From Parascedosporium putredinis (Eukaryota > Ascomycota > Sordariomycetes > Microascales > Microascaceae): a DNA stretch of 64,000 nucleotides. The notes beneath the pieces were generated by a model. The model did not search any database, had not been told where the DNA came from, and saw nothing but the letters and a program-made list of their open reading frames with translations. Made by a program: the position numbers and the translations under genes. The DNA lies in NCBI GenBank assembly GCA_949357655.1, contig CASHTG010000021.1, positions 186,001 to 250,000 on the forward strand. The letters run 5' to 3'. Below, in pieces: positions 38,190 through 49,495 of this stretch (position 1 is the stretch's first letter; each line of letters opens with the position of its first letter).

Positions 38190-39020
38190 TTACACAATCA
38201 TTTGCGCAACGCCCTGCCCACCAAGGGTCTTGCTTCCGACAAAAGCCTGGCCCTTGACGGCAGCCAAGAGGTAGCAGATGGCGGTCAAGGCGAGGACGAT
38301 GCCGGCGGCGATCAGACTAGTGACGCGACTAACGGTGCTGATGAACTGAAGCGCGGCCATGATGCCGTAGGCGGCAGCGCGGGTGTAGTTGGTCGAAACC
38401 TTGCGGATCGCAGCATCGAACGAGGCTGAAGTAGGGCAGATTCGGAGCAGCAGGGGAACCTCGACGAACAAGATGACAAAGGCGGATGCGCTGCAAGGGA
38501 ACATGCGTTAGAGGAAGGAAGGGGAGGGACAGAAAGGGCAGGCCGGGGACAATACTAACAGGCAGAGGGCACAGAAGATGATGATGACCACGTTAAAGGT
38601 GAAGATGTTGGCAATGCCGAGCGCAAAGCAGAGGATCATGGACAGTATGCCGAGCCTATCGAATCGTTAGGGTTAGCAAACATTTCGAGGTTTCTCGCCT
38701 GATCATCCCCAAGGCCCATGGCATAGTAAAAACCATGTCAAGCTCCGCTACTGGATCAATGAACGCCTATGCATGAAGAGAAAGCGCAAAAGGATGCATG
38801 GGGAGAAAGTTCGGGGAGGCGTCCAGCAGACATCTTGAGTCGAGACAAAAGCAGACAATCCCAGGGAACCAAAGGGGCGGTCTTACCATTGGCCGTAAAT
38901 ACCTATCAAAGAAGCATGTTAGAATCAACGAGATCTCAATTCCATCCTCCATGTAGCAGTGTACCACCAAGGCTTGAACCTACTGAAGTTCCTTGTCGCA
39001 AACTCCTCCTTGAGGGTCAT
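38190..39020 (-). CDS. TVP18: Golgi membrane protein TVP18
   Basis: Small tetra-spanning protein of late-Golgi vesicles. Exons (minus) 39020-38984 (37 nt), 38902-38887 (16 nt), 38655-38560 (96 nt) and 38490-38190 (301 nt). They total 450 nt, 149 residues, with no frameshift. Starts MTLKEEFATRNFSIYGQW. Four hydrophobic segments are visible: LGILSMILCFALGIANIF, VVIIIFCALCLASAFVILF, YGIMAALQFISTV and LIAAGIVLALTAICYLLAA. The family motifs EVPLLLRICPTS and the C-terminal GQAFVGSKTLGGQGVAQMIV are present. The second exon encodes only SIYGQW. Intron 3's donor is GTTAGT; the preceding intron has a classic GCTAAC branch site before its acceptor. Confidence 0.96.
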
Positions 39021-42000
39021 TTTGACGGTATTTGGTAAACTGGATAGCTAAAGGCCCTTCTCGAGAAGAGCAGTTTCCTTCCGTATATCGCCGCAATACT
39101 GCAATAGTCAAGTTGTCGTTGGTGTTCGGCCTCCAACGAATTTCGGAGAGAGCGGTAGGCCGTGGGTTGCTCAAAGAGGAGGCTGGACAAGCTATCGCGC
39201 AAGCTAGCTAGCCCCAGAGCTTCAAGAGGTGGGAAATGGGACGAGGTTCGGGGTAATTTGTTATTCGACGCACGAATGATGGATCTCGCGAGCACCGAAT
39301 GTCGAAAGGTAGCCGGCTTGGGGATAGTTATTGAGTGATTGTATCGATGGCTGTTGTTTTTGTTTGGTGATGAGGTGACGTTTCCTTTGAGGGGAAGAAT
39401 TTAGGTAGACGAATTTCCAGAGGCGTAAAAAAGCGTTTGGGAGGTAATAATCTATACGTAGCCTCTTTTGGGGGTGTCAGGATGGACCGGGATTGATCCA
39501 TTCCATCGATATGAGGCTGGGACACCAACAACCACACCAGCTCAATGTTTCTAAGATGACTCGAGGTACCCAGGTACCCGTATCCACCCAACTTACGTGT
39601 GTCCGCTTGGCGCAAGCAACGAATAAAACCCACGACCAGTTCCTATTGGCAACGTCTGAAGGGGGTGGGATTGATTTCGTCCTCTTTTTCTTTTGCGAGA
39701 GAGACGCTCACAAGTGGGCAGGGCCGAGAACCACAGCCACCGGGGCCCCCATCAAGCTTCAAGGCTTCTCTTTTCTCGTGCCCGTATTTGGGGAGGGCGA
39801 GGGAGGCCCGACTCCGCCGTTCCGTGGCACACAGCAATTCCATCTACCCTTGAACGATTCCTTCAGGGCAAAAGGACCACTGAGCCGAAAGCATCGAGAC
39901 ACAACTCGCCGAATGGAGTGGCAGGAGCCAGCTTTCACAAGCCCCACTGCGCACGCCAACCTTGCCCATTGATCCATTGATCCTAGGACGGATGAGTGCC
40001 ACACTGCCTTTCCATTCAGGTACAGATACAGGCCCAGGTACTTCTGTACCTAGTACAAAATCAATGAATTACTCGAGTCGTAGGGTCTTGGCCAAGACTA
40101 TTTTCCCGGCCGAACCCGTCCACGACGCTCTTGTTTGACGGGATGGATTGATTCATGGATGACTTGAACCCATGGATTCTTGCCTTCTCTATTGTTTATG
40201 AATGAAAACGGCGTCTTCCTTGGGGTGGAGGTGAACAGCCGCGCAAGGCGCCCCAATCCATTGACCGAGCATGGAGTGTATAAGAAGAAAGAAAAAAGAA
40301 AAGACACACTACAGGTTGCCAAGAAGAATAAGCCTTGTAGACAACTGAATACCCTTGCCAATTGACCTGAAATTGAGTTGGGCACAAGAGATCGTGACCA
40401 CATACACATGGCGAGTACACTTGATGGCGAGTATTTAAGAAAGGGCCATGAATAATCACCAAGGCAAAGCAGAGTGGGTGCAAGATGCATCTGCCGGTCA
40501 CGACGAGATGCCCGCCGATATTGAAATCTGACAATGGGTCTCGCGTCTTTTTATAGCACAAAGTACCTCGTGCCTGCGCATCCAATTTCCATTTCCCCCA
40601 GCTCGAATCGATCTCTAAGGAATCAGACTCGAATAATGGCCATGCCTTGGTGAAAAATATAGCCAGTTTTGAAAGGGGGACTACACTAGTAATAATAGTG
40701 GCAGTCCAAATGCGCTCAGCTCATTAATATGATCCATCCCCATGGAGAGAAAGCGAACGCCTTTGTCTCGAAACCCCCTGCTCGCGCGATATCTTGCCCT
40801 TGACGACAGTTATGTCCCAGTGAGCTACTTCGTTCCTTGCAGATCTCATCAGCCGCTTTTACCATTCTTATTGGAGTGTGCAACCGTGTCTGGTCTGTAT
40901 CAATCCAGTGGGAGAACAACATACTGAGCAGGAGGGATTATTAGTTGCCAAGACAGATGCTCTTCCCTTTGCGTGCTCGTAACCGTATTAATACCCTAAG
41001 CAAAGGAAGAGAAAAAAAAAAAAAGGGCTTGAATGGCTCCATCTTCCCGGCTCGTTCCAAGCAACAGACAACGGGACGAGCGGGTCAAGCGAACAGGAGA
41101 GGCAAGATGAACACGAGTTCGACAAGGCTGAAGAATTATAAAACTTGCACAATCCGAGCAGAGGAACCCTGAGAGGGCAACCTGATACAAATAAAAGCCG
41201 TGCCCCTCTCCCCCTTCCTTTGTCAGGTCAGTCCTTCTTTCAAATCCAAAGAGACAATTGTGGATGTTTTGTCACCTCGTGGGGCAACCCACCCCTCGCT
41301 TGAAACGGATTCCAGACACCTACTTCCCCAGCTGATGCGCCGTCGATCCGTTCTCGAAGAAATATCTAATTGGGGGAAATGGAAGAGCACGAGGTATCAA
41401 GGGGCCAGAAAAGAAAGGAAGAAGAAATTAATAATAATAGCCGAGAGCGGGAGGGAACCAGCGAGGCAGCAGGCAGTGAATGGGGTCTCGGAACGTCAAC
41501 GAGCCCATCGCCATCTTGATGCTTTAGCGGAGCACGGGGAGGATTTTTTCCCTCCCTTCTATCTTGACTGACTGGCAAGTGAGCAGAGGCTGACGACGAC
41601 GGTCTAACGAAAATCACATTCGTGCATGTAGGCAGCAGAAGATGAACACTGCCCCCTCCGTCCCCCAACAAAGGAAGACGGCTGGTTGGTTTTCATCCCT
41701 CGCATTCGAAACGGCAAGAATGAGCAACGTACGCGTATGATGAATCGGAATATATCCTAGCCGGCCGACGACCTCTGGCGTGAATGCGAATACGGGACAC
41801 ACGAAGGCCGGTGATGAAGGCCGACAAGCCCCAGCGCTGATGTAATAGAAACAATGGATATTTAGTGTTCACGGGTGAGATCATGAATTTTGCCTCTTCT
41901 ACTTCTCATCTCTGCCATGCAAGAGCCCAGCCCCGTGTCGCTGGTGACTCAAGATCATGGTGAGAGAGGGCATGGGGAAGACGCAGTGATATTTGCACAC

Positions 42001-42626
42001 GTCTCATCTTGAATCACCTTTTTTTTGTTCAATTAGCGGCTCTGTGCAACTCAGGGCTCATCGTGACGAGGGCTACATCTATGTAGTTCAGGTCCCCCCT
42101 GGTTCATGAAAAGAAGAAGGACCTGGCTCTGAAGAAGGGCTCTTTGCCACATCTTGCGCCACCCAATGGACTACCCCTAGCTACCTCCTGGTCCTTGAGG
42201 CTCTGTGGAGACTCTATCGTCATCCGACATTCACCACGGCCGGGCCCAGAGCGGGGAACGAATGAGGTAGCGCGGCATCGGAGAAGGGGGCCACCAACAC
42301 CGTTCGCATTTTGAATTCTAGGATCGGCGCGAAAAGCTCTGCTTGCAGCATGCTTGCTCATCAGCTGTCAGTGACCTCACTATGGATACTACACGTATGG
42401 AGGGACAGCATTCTAGAAAATCGCTTGACCAACGTCCAGGATCACCAATAGAAATTTGATGCGAGTATAGCTTCCTTTTTCCTTCTCTTTTCTCATAAAC
42501 ATAAAAGCAATCTTTCATCGTAAATTTGAGCTTATTCTATTTATATCCCCAACCTTCCTTTTCCCGGCCTCGCGCACGATTCCCCCGCCCCGAAGAAGCT
42601 CCCCGCATTCCCCCGGATCCGATGCC
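39021..42626. other. Gene-poor divergent interval, TVP18 / ornithine cyclodeaminase
   Basis: 3.6 kb with no recognised gene. Holds several AGGTACC-like short motifs (39566-39580, 40019-40056), an A run at 41016-41028 and short open frames at 39493-39972 (+) and 40098-40490 (-) that show no family resemblance. Both flanking promoters must lie here. Confidence 0.55.
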
Positions 42627-44125
42627 ATGCCCCTCACAATCCTAACCAACGACCAAGTCAAGTCCATCTTGGAGAACCTGACCCTCGCCCAGCTCGACGG
42701 CTTCCAGAGAAACTTATCCAAAGCCCTCCACGAGTACTCGACCGACGTCAAGGCCGTCCAGGATGGCACCTATCACCAACCCCAGAGGACGAGCTACGGC
42801 AACCCGCAGACGGGTGCTACTACGCTCTTCATGCCCTCCGTCGGTCCGGCGGGCATGGGTGTTAAAGGTAAATCGATGCGAACCCGAACACAGATGCACA
42901 AGGGACCGTCACAGCTCGCAAAACGGCCCCGCGGACAGCCCTTTTGAAAACAAAACACCCCCTCCCCGCGGTCATAGGCTAACCTTGCTTCTCTCTTCTT
43001 TCTCTCTCCGTGCCCCCACAAAAGTCGTCACGTTGAGCACGCCCCAAAAAGACGGCAAATCCTCGGCCCGCCAAACCGCCCGCCCATCAAGCCCTCGGGC
43101 GCCATCGCGCTCTTCGGCCCCGACGGCAGCGCAACCGGCTTCGTCAACGCCGGCGCCATCACGGCGTTCCGGACAGCGCTCGCGTCCTCCTGCCTCCTCC
43201 GCCTACGCGGCACGGTGCAAGACATTGTCGTCTTCGGGGCCGGCAAGCAGGCGTACTGGCACCTCCGGCTCGCGCTCCTGCAGCACGGGGCCACGGTGTC
43301 GCGCGTCACCGTGATCAACCGCAGCGAGTCCACGGCGCGCCAGGTCCTCGCCGACCTCGGCGCCGTGGCCCCGGAGATTCGGAGCCGTGAGGGCTGGCAG
43401 CCCGCCGTGCTGGACGCGCTCACCCCGGACACCGTCGGCTACGCGGGTCTTCTCCAGACGCGGCTGCGGGAGGCCGACGTCATCTTTGCTGCACGCCGTC
43501 GACCGAGGACTTGTTCGACGGCCGCATCCTCACGAGTGCCGAGGGCAGGGGAAGACGAGGCTGGTGGTCGCGGTGGGCAGCTACACCCCCGACATGAGGG
43601 AGCTGCCGCAGGAGCTGCTCTTGCAGTCTGCCAAGGCGTCGCAGGACGATCCTATCGACGGCGGGGCTATTATCGTCGACACGTTGGAAGGCGTGCTGAG
43701 TGAGGCGGGCGAGATTATCCACGCCAAAGTCGGGCCTAGCCGTCTTGTAGAGTAAGGAATAATAAACCCCCTCCCCTTTCCCCAAGGAAATACGAGGAAG
43801 ACCCTATGATACAATGAGGTCTCTTCTCCTTTGTCCGATGACCTTTACCTCCCCTATTCTGTTTTTGGTCCGCTTTTCTATTGCTAACCTCGCGCTTCTT
43901 GGACAAAACTTTAGACTCGGAGAGGTGGTTGATCTTGATCAGATCCCCCAAGGGGCCTCGCTCGCAGAAGTCCGGACAAAGACCGAGGCGAGGGCCCACT
44001 GGCTGAGAAATGGCAATGTCATTTACAAGAGCGTGGGACTGGGCCTCATGGACTTGACGGCGGGCGGATACCTCCTCCAAGTCGCCAACGACATCGGGTT
44101 GGGCACCCGTGTAGAAGACTTCTAG
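42627..44125 (+). CDS. Ornithine cyclodeaminase / mu-crystallin family protein, three frameshifts
   Basis: NAD(P)-binding protein of the OCD/mu-crystallin family, whose members deaminate ornithine to proline or reduce imino acids such as ketimines. Exons 42627-42867, 43025-43751 and 43915-44125; about 393 residues. An N-terminal dimerisation region (LTNDQVKSILENLTLAQL, GATTLFMPS) is followed by the Rossmann domain with VVFGAGKQAYWHLRLAL (about 185-200), GxGxxA-like with His. Next come INRSESTARQV, the active-site stretch VGSYTPDMRELP and a C-terminal GLGLMDLTAGGYLL segment. Missing bases: ccc 43067-43069, ttt 43484-43486 and gggg 43548-43551. After adding three, both introns (157 nt and 163 nt) close in phase. 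Which reaction it catalyses cannot be told. It stands apart from other arginine/proline genes. Confidence 0.88.
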
Positions 44126-45350
44126 ACGCGCACGTGAAATGGTCCCCCAAAATCGAGAGGGGAAAAGGGGGTGTGTGGGGAGGGGGACAAGGAGCGGAAC
44201 ATTCGGGTGCGACTATCTTTGAACCATGTGGGGGAATCCGCTGGTGGGTTTTTGGACATCGTCTTGCGACTGATTTCGGAGAACACATGGGAATTGGCAG
44301 GGACACACCACAGGGTCGCGGTCAGTAATGAGGCGGTATCCCTGGCGGGGAAAATAAAACGACAGAGACTAGAGATTGTAATGATGGCACTGATAGAGAA
44401 TACTGCTGTTGCCCTTCCAAATCCATGCATCCATCCATTGTCACTGATCGAAAGATGTCTCAGCCAAACAAGAATAAGGCGGCGACCGGATGCCCAGCAC
44501 GCTTGCCTGTGAAGATGAAAGAAAGCCTCATGTTCTAGGCAAAGGCTTGCCCAGTTACGGATAGCACGCGGCAGTGGATTGCTGACTGATGCCAACAAAG
44601 TGGGCCTGCCCTGCGACTGAAACCCGCCACTATCCGGGGATGGGCTGCGTGGCCTGGCATGTGAAAGTTCAAGGTGGACGAGTCTGGCTCCGAGTAGGGG
44701 CACCTTTTCTATTCCTGGGCTCCCCAGTCCTCGGGCTGGCCTGCAGCCAATTGGAATTTTACGTTCTAGAAGTGTCTGTCTCTCTGTCAGTTATTGACGT
44801 TTCTTTTCTCCTTGCTTTGAAGTGGCCCGGGGATAATAGAGTGCTCTCTGAGTCCTGGTGCTGGTACTGGCAGTGAACTGGGGTGGTCAGCTGGGGCGTG
44901 CCAAGCCCACTTTCACATTTTGGCACCAGGTTGCTTCGCTCTCTCCCTAATCGCCGCCGGGATGCCTCGGCCTGTCTGCGGCGCGCGCTGACATCAGAAC
45001 ATTGATTTCGCATGTAGCATTATCCCACTTTTGGCACGCCTCCGAACCTGGTGATGAAGCTTACCTGGTCCACCGTCCACGGCCAAACATCCGAGGTAAC
45101 TTTTTGTCCTTGTTCGCCTTCCTGTTTCTCTTCTCTTACCTCCACCCGCCCTTCTTCTTGTAAACTTCCGCCTCATAATAAAACTTGCCTCGCATCTTTC
45201 TTTTTTTCTCTTTTCGCCCCCCTTCCTCTATTCCTCCCTCAATCTCTCCACCTTCACCAAACAACATTCCGTTCATCCCACCTCAAATCCTCCCCTCCCT
45301 TCTTCTCTACCAACGTTCGAGACGTACTCTCTGAATAGATCTTCGTCATA
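44126..45350. other. Intergenic with thiolase promoter
   Basis: 1.2 kb, no gene recognised. The last 200 bp (45140-45340) are strongly pyrimidine-rich with TTTCTTTT/CCTTCC runs, a typical leader of a highly expressed gene. Confidence 0.65.
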
Positions 45351-47016
45351 ATGGGTGGTAAGGCTGAATCCAGGAGCTTATACGCTCTTGCTATGTTTAG
45401 GAGCCCATTGCGCTAACATGTCCCCATTAGCTTTCGACAGGCTCTCTCAGATCTCCGGCCAGATCACCGGCAAGACCAACCCCAGCGGTCGCGAAAAGAT
45501 CCTCCAGAAGAACCCTGACGATGTACGTGCATCCTATTCCATTCCATGGAGCGGCTGAGGCAGCTCTTTTCCAATCACATGCCAGCGACCGAGCTTAGCG
45601 GGGTCGCTTCCTTACACCCATCAAGTATTCGTTTGGAGTCAAGCGAACTCTAGATAGGGGGCAACAAAGATTCCCAAGGAAGAACGAAGAGGAGATAATA
45701 AAAAAAAAAAAAAAGAAGCTAACAGTACTCTCTCTTTCAATCTAGGTCGTCGTCACTGCTTGCTGCAGAACCGCCTTCACCAAGGGTGGCAAGGGTGGCT
45801 TCAAGGACACCGCCGCCGCCGACCTCGTCGTCGGTGTGCTTTCCGCCATCATTGAGCGCTCCGGAATCAACCCCAGCTACGTTGAGGATATTTGCGTAGG
45901 AACCGTACTTGCCCCCGGTGGCGGTGCCACCGAGATGCGCGCGGCCAGCTTGGCTGCCGGTTTCACCGAGAGCACCGCGGTGCGCTCCCTCAACCGTCAG
46001 TGCTCGTCTGGTCTCCAGGCCTGCGTCGACATTGCCAACCAGATCAAGGCGGGCATGATTGATATCGGTATCGGTGCAGGTGTCGAGAGCATGAGCACTC
46101 AGTACGGGTGAGTAATCTCCATCTCCTTCTTTGTCCCTGGGAGACAGATCATCCCGCCAAACGCTACGTAGCGGGGTTTAGAGAATACACAAGGCTAACT
46201 TTTCACGCGTGCTACTAGTCCCCAGGCAGTTACCGAGTTCTCCGAGCTCCTCGAGGGCCACGCCGAGGCTGCCAGCTGCAAGGTTCCCATGGGTGTCCTC
46301 TCCGAGAACATGGCCAAGGACCTTGGCATCACCCGCGCTTCTCAGGATGAGTTCGCGGCCAACTCCTACAAGAAGGCCCTCCAGGCCCAGGAGCAGGGTC
46401 TCTTCAACGACGAGATCGTCCCCTCAAGGTCAAGTGGGAGGACCCCAAGACCGGCGAGATCAAGGAGATTGTCGTCAGCAAGGATGACGGTATCCGAGGT
46501 GGCGTCACCGCCGAGTCCCTCGGCAAGGTCAAGGCTGCCTTCTCCAAGGACGGCAGCATCCACGCCGGTAACGCTTCCCAGATCTCGGACGGTGCCGCGG
46601 CCGTCCTGCTCATGAAGCGATCGACGGCCGAGAAGCTCGGCCAGCCCATCATCGGCAAGTACGTCGCCGCCTCCATTGTCGGCGTCAAGCCCCTTCTCAT
46701 GGGCCAGGGCCCCTGGAAGGCCATCCCCAAGGCGCTCGAGCTCGCCAACATTGGCCGCGACGACGTCGACATCTACGAGATCAACGAGGCCTTTGCCAGC
46801 CAGTGCCTCTGGTGCGCCAACGAGCTCGGCATCCCTGCCGAGAAGATCAACCCCAAGGGTGGCGCCATTGCCTTTGGCCACCCTCTCGGCTGCACCGGCG
46901 CTAGGCAGGTCTCCACCCTGCTCTACGAGCTCAAGAGGACGGGGAAGAAGGTTGGCAACACCTCCATGTGCATTGGCACGGGTATGGGCATGAGCGCCGT
47001 CTGGGTTGCCGAGTAA
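45351..47016 (+). CDS. POT1: 3-Ketoacyl-CoA thiolase, peroxisomal (POT1-like), one frameshift
   Basis: Last step of peroxisomal beta-oxidation: splits 3-ketoacyl-CoA with CoA into acetyl-CoA and a shortened acyl-CoA. Exons 45351-45357 (7 nt), 45431-45522, 45746-46107 and 46219-47016; 419 residues. RLSQISGQI near the N-terminus aligns with the PTS2 import signal R-L-x5-H/Q-L, with Ile at the last position. Active-site motifs: NRQCSSGLQ with nucleophile Cys119, GGAIAFGHPLGCTGARQ with the histidine (about 375), and MCIGTGMGMSAVW with the second cysteine (about 408); also NEAFASQ. One C is missing in cccc 46420-46423 (EIVP/LKVKWEDP); with it the phases close exactly. The first exon encodes only MG and a split codon. 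Peroxisomal rather than cytosolic thiolase is inferred from PTS2 and overall similarity to Pot1. Confidence 0.94.
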
Positions 47017-48558
47017 AGTTCCCATGGAAGAATGATGATGGTTCTTTGTCTCATGTTGTCTCTTGTTGCTTTTGATACCAGGGCAGGGAAAGGAAAGGGA
47101 AGGGGAGAGGACCCGAGGGAACTCTTCCCCGACATAAAAACAGAATGTAGGATGCGGCTTCGCGCAGGGAAGAACGCTTGAGCGAGTCGATGACACCTCT
47201 TGTACAATTACAATGACGAATATACAATTTTTTTCTGATGATTCAAAATATGCGTCTTTTTTTTTCTTCTTTGGAAAATAGGACTACAACTGATTGTGCG
47301 TGAAAAGGAACAAAGGCGGTCGAGTTGTAAAAGCCTTGTCTAAGTCAATTGCTACACTACAATCCTGACGAAACTACCTCGGTATTGATGTCTCGCTCGA
47401 CATACACCTGTAGATCCACTGTCAATTGATGGTGGGGCGAGGAACTACTGATCAGTGCTCGCGTTCCCCGAACCGAAGCAGGGCCAGCGTAGGCAAGCAC
47501 CATGCACTTTCATCACTTACCGCTGGCTGTCTCGAATCAAACCCCGAGTCCCTCCCCATGTGGTATTCACGGTGAGCTAGAGTTCATGGTCATGGATGTA
47601 ATGGATGGCGGATGGTTTGTAGTGGGGCCTGGACCACTTGCCCGTCTTGTTGTCGTTGACCAATTTTGGACTTTGGCAGCCTATGGATCTATGATTCCTA
47701 GGTTGGGGGGACGGGACGGAATAGGAACGGGTGGGAAAAGCAGCTCGTCTAGCCGAGCGTGTTTGCGCGCGGGGAGGGGAGAGGAAAGCCACGCTGTATC
47801 GTATAGGTTTGTAGGAACAGAGAATACACATGGATCTCTTAGAATGGATCAATGCAACCTATGGGGGTCCAGCTTGAATAGCGGCCTCGTAAAGGCTAAC
47901 TCTACGTACGTATGAAGCCACTGGGCTATGGGATAACCGTGAGCCCGGCAATGCTTCCAATTCTACCCGCTTCCGTTAGTTCTCGGCAGCTTCCCTTCCC
48001 AAACTTGAAGAGCGCTGGCCAAGGGCCGGTAGCGGATCACGTGCCAGAATAGGCGGTTTCAAGGCTGCTGCCGCCAGCCTTGAGCCAAACGACAAAAGGA
48101 ACAAAAGCCCACTCTGCCGCGTTTTTGAGGGGGAAGTGGGGGTGGTGCAGAGTAGCGTTGGCGGGCAGAGAACAATCAGATTGAACTGGTGGTTGCCAGC
48201 ACTGAGGGTTGTGGTCCTGGGAGGTCTGCCCCAAATTTCCCAGCCATTTTTTCCGTTGGTGCATGTCGTCACAATATTTAGCTCAAAAACGGCAGATCGG
48301 ATCTGGAGAGAGCTTCCCTCTTCTTGCTTGCTGGCTTTTTTTCTCCACCTCCCTTCCCAACTCACGATAATAACCTCTCTCTCTCTCTCTTTTTTCTCCT
48401 CCCTCCCCCTTTCCCCTTCGAGCCCTTCTTCCTGTTCGTGGGAGGTTGCTTTTTTATTCTCTGGGTTTTCCTCTTCCTTTTTGTATATCTGTCTTAGAGA
48501 GTCTCGGTGTGGGGTGCTTCTTTTTGTTCCATTCTTTGCGAGAATCCAACGATCCACC
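47017..48558. other. Intergenic with OPI3 promoter
   Basis: 1.5 kb without a recognisable gene. Contains a CACGTG palindrome at 48038-48043 and a pyrimidine-rich leader (48340-48540, with (CT)n at about 48377-48390). Confidence 0.65.
48038..48043. promoter_or_regulatory. CACGTG E-box upstream of OPI3
   Basis: A TCACGTG site about 520 bp before the OPI3 start. bHLH factors bind CACGTG, and yeast phospholipid genes use the related CATGTG element. A single six-base palindrome is weak evidence. Confidence 0.2.
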
Positions 48559-49495
48559 ATGTCGACCTCTATTACGGATTTGGTTGATCTCAACCAGCAG
48601 AGCCTCCTCAGTAAGAATCCCTTGCTGTTACTTTTAGTTTATCAATCTTGACCCCTCTCCCAGCGCCTTCATGCGATGGCTGACTTGCTGCGCACATGTC
48701 GTGGGATGTGGTACTAACGAGTTGCTCTCCTCTTTCTTAGTCGCCGCTGCCTCGATTGCGTTTAATCCCTTGTTCTGGAAGTAAGTTGACTTGTGTTCCG
48801 CGTGGTATCTGGACCTCTTTTTTGCGTGGTGAAACTAATGAGTGTGCGTGTTTTCTAGCATTGTCGCCCGTCAAGGTTCGATACTACCCCGTCTCTTTCC
48901 GCCTCTTCCTCTTCTTCGTTGAAGGGGAAGGAACCTAATGCCGATCAGACCCGACGAATCTAACCCGAGAACCTTTTTTATTATAGAATACCACAACAAG
49001 CTCCTCACCAACATCTTTGGCGGCAACTCAAGACTCGCCTGCTACTTCTTGGCCATCGTCATCTTCTCGCTCGGCATCTTCCGCGACCACCTGTTCAAGG
49101 AGGCCCTAGCTGACCAGCCCAAGCACCCGGCTCTCGAGTCCGACAATGTCAAGCTCGCCGCTTACGCCCTCTTCGGCGTCGGCAACGTCCTCGTCGTCAC
49201 CTCGATGTGGGCGCTCGGCGTCACCGGCACCTACCTGGGCGACTACTTTGGCATCCTCATGGACGAGATGGTGACGGGTTTCCCTTTCAATGTCACCGAC
49301 GCGCCCATGTACTACGGCTCCACCCTGAGCTTCCTCGGCGCCACCCTCTACTATGGAAAGCCTGCCGGCTTCTTCCTCACCGCGTGGATCTTCATCGTCT
49401 ACAAGATTGCCCTCAGCTACGAGAACCCCTTCACCGCTGGCATCTACGCGAGGAAGGAGGCCGCCGAGAAGAAGAGCGGCAAGAAGGCCCAGTAA
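48559..49495 (+). CDS. OPI3: Phosphatidyl-N-methylethanolamine N-methyltransferase (OPI3)
   Basis: ER enzyme that adds the last two methyl groups from S-adenosylmethionine in the path from phosphatidylethanolamine to phosphatidylcholine. Exons 48559-48610, 48741-48780, 48859-48875 (17 nt) and 48987-49495, totalling 618 nt, 205 residues, without frameshift. Family marks are IAFNPLFWNIVARQEYHNK near residue 25, LFGVGNVLVVTSMWALGVTGTYLGDYFG, DAPMYYGSTLSFLGATLYYGKPAG and the segment ALSYENPFTAGIY. Several hydrophobic helices span the protein, and the C-terminus is lysine-rich (KKSGKKAQ), consistent with ER retention. The third exon encodes only IVARQ plus split codons. It follows the thiolase gene in the same orientation but 1.5 kb away. 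Confidence 0.95.

Noticed and set aside
43042..43700. Ornithine cyclodeaminase as a pseudogene
   Set aside because: All three breaks are one-base losses in or next to short runs, the motifs continue on both sides, and the introns are intact.
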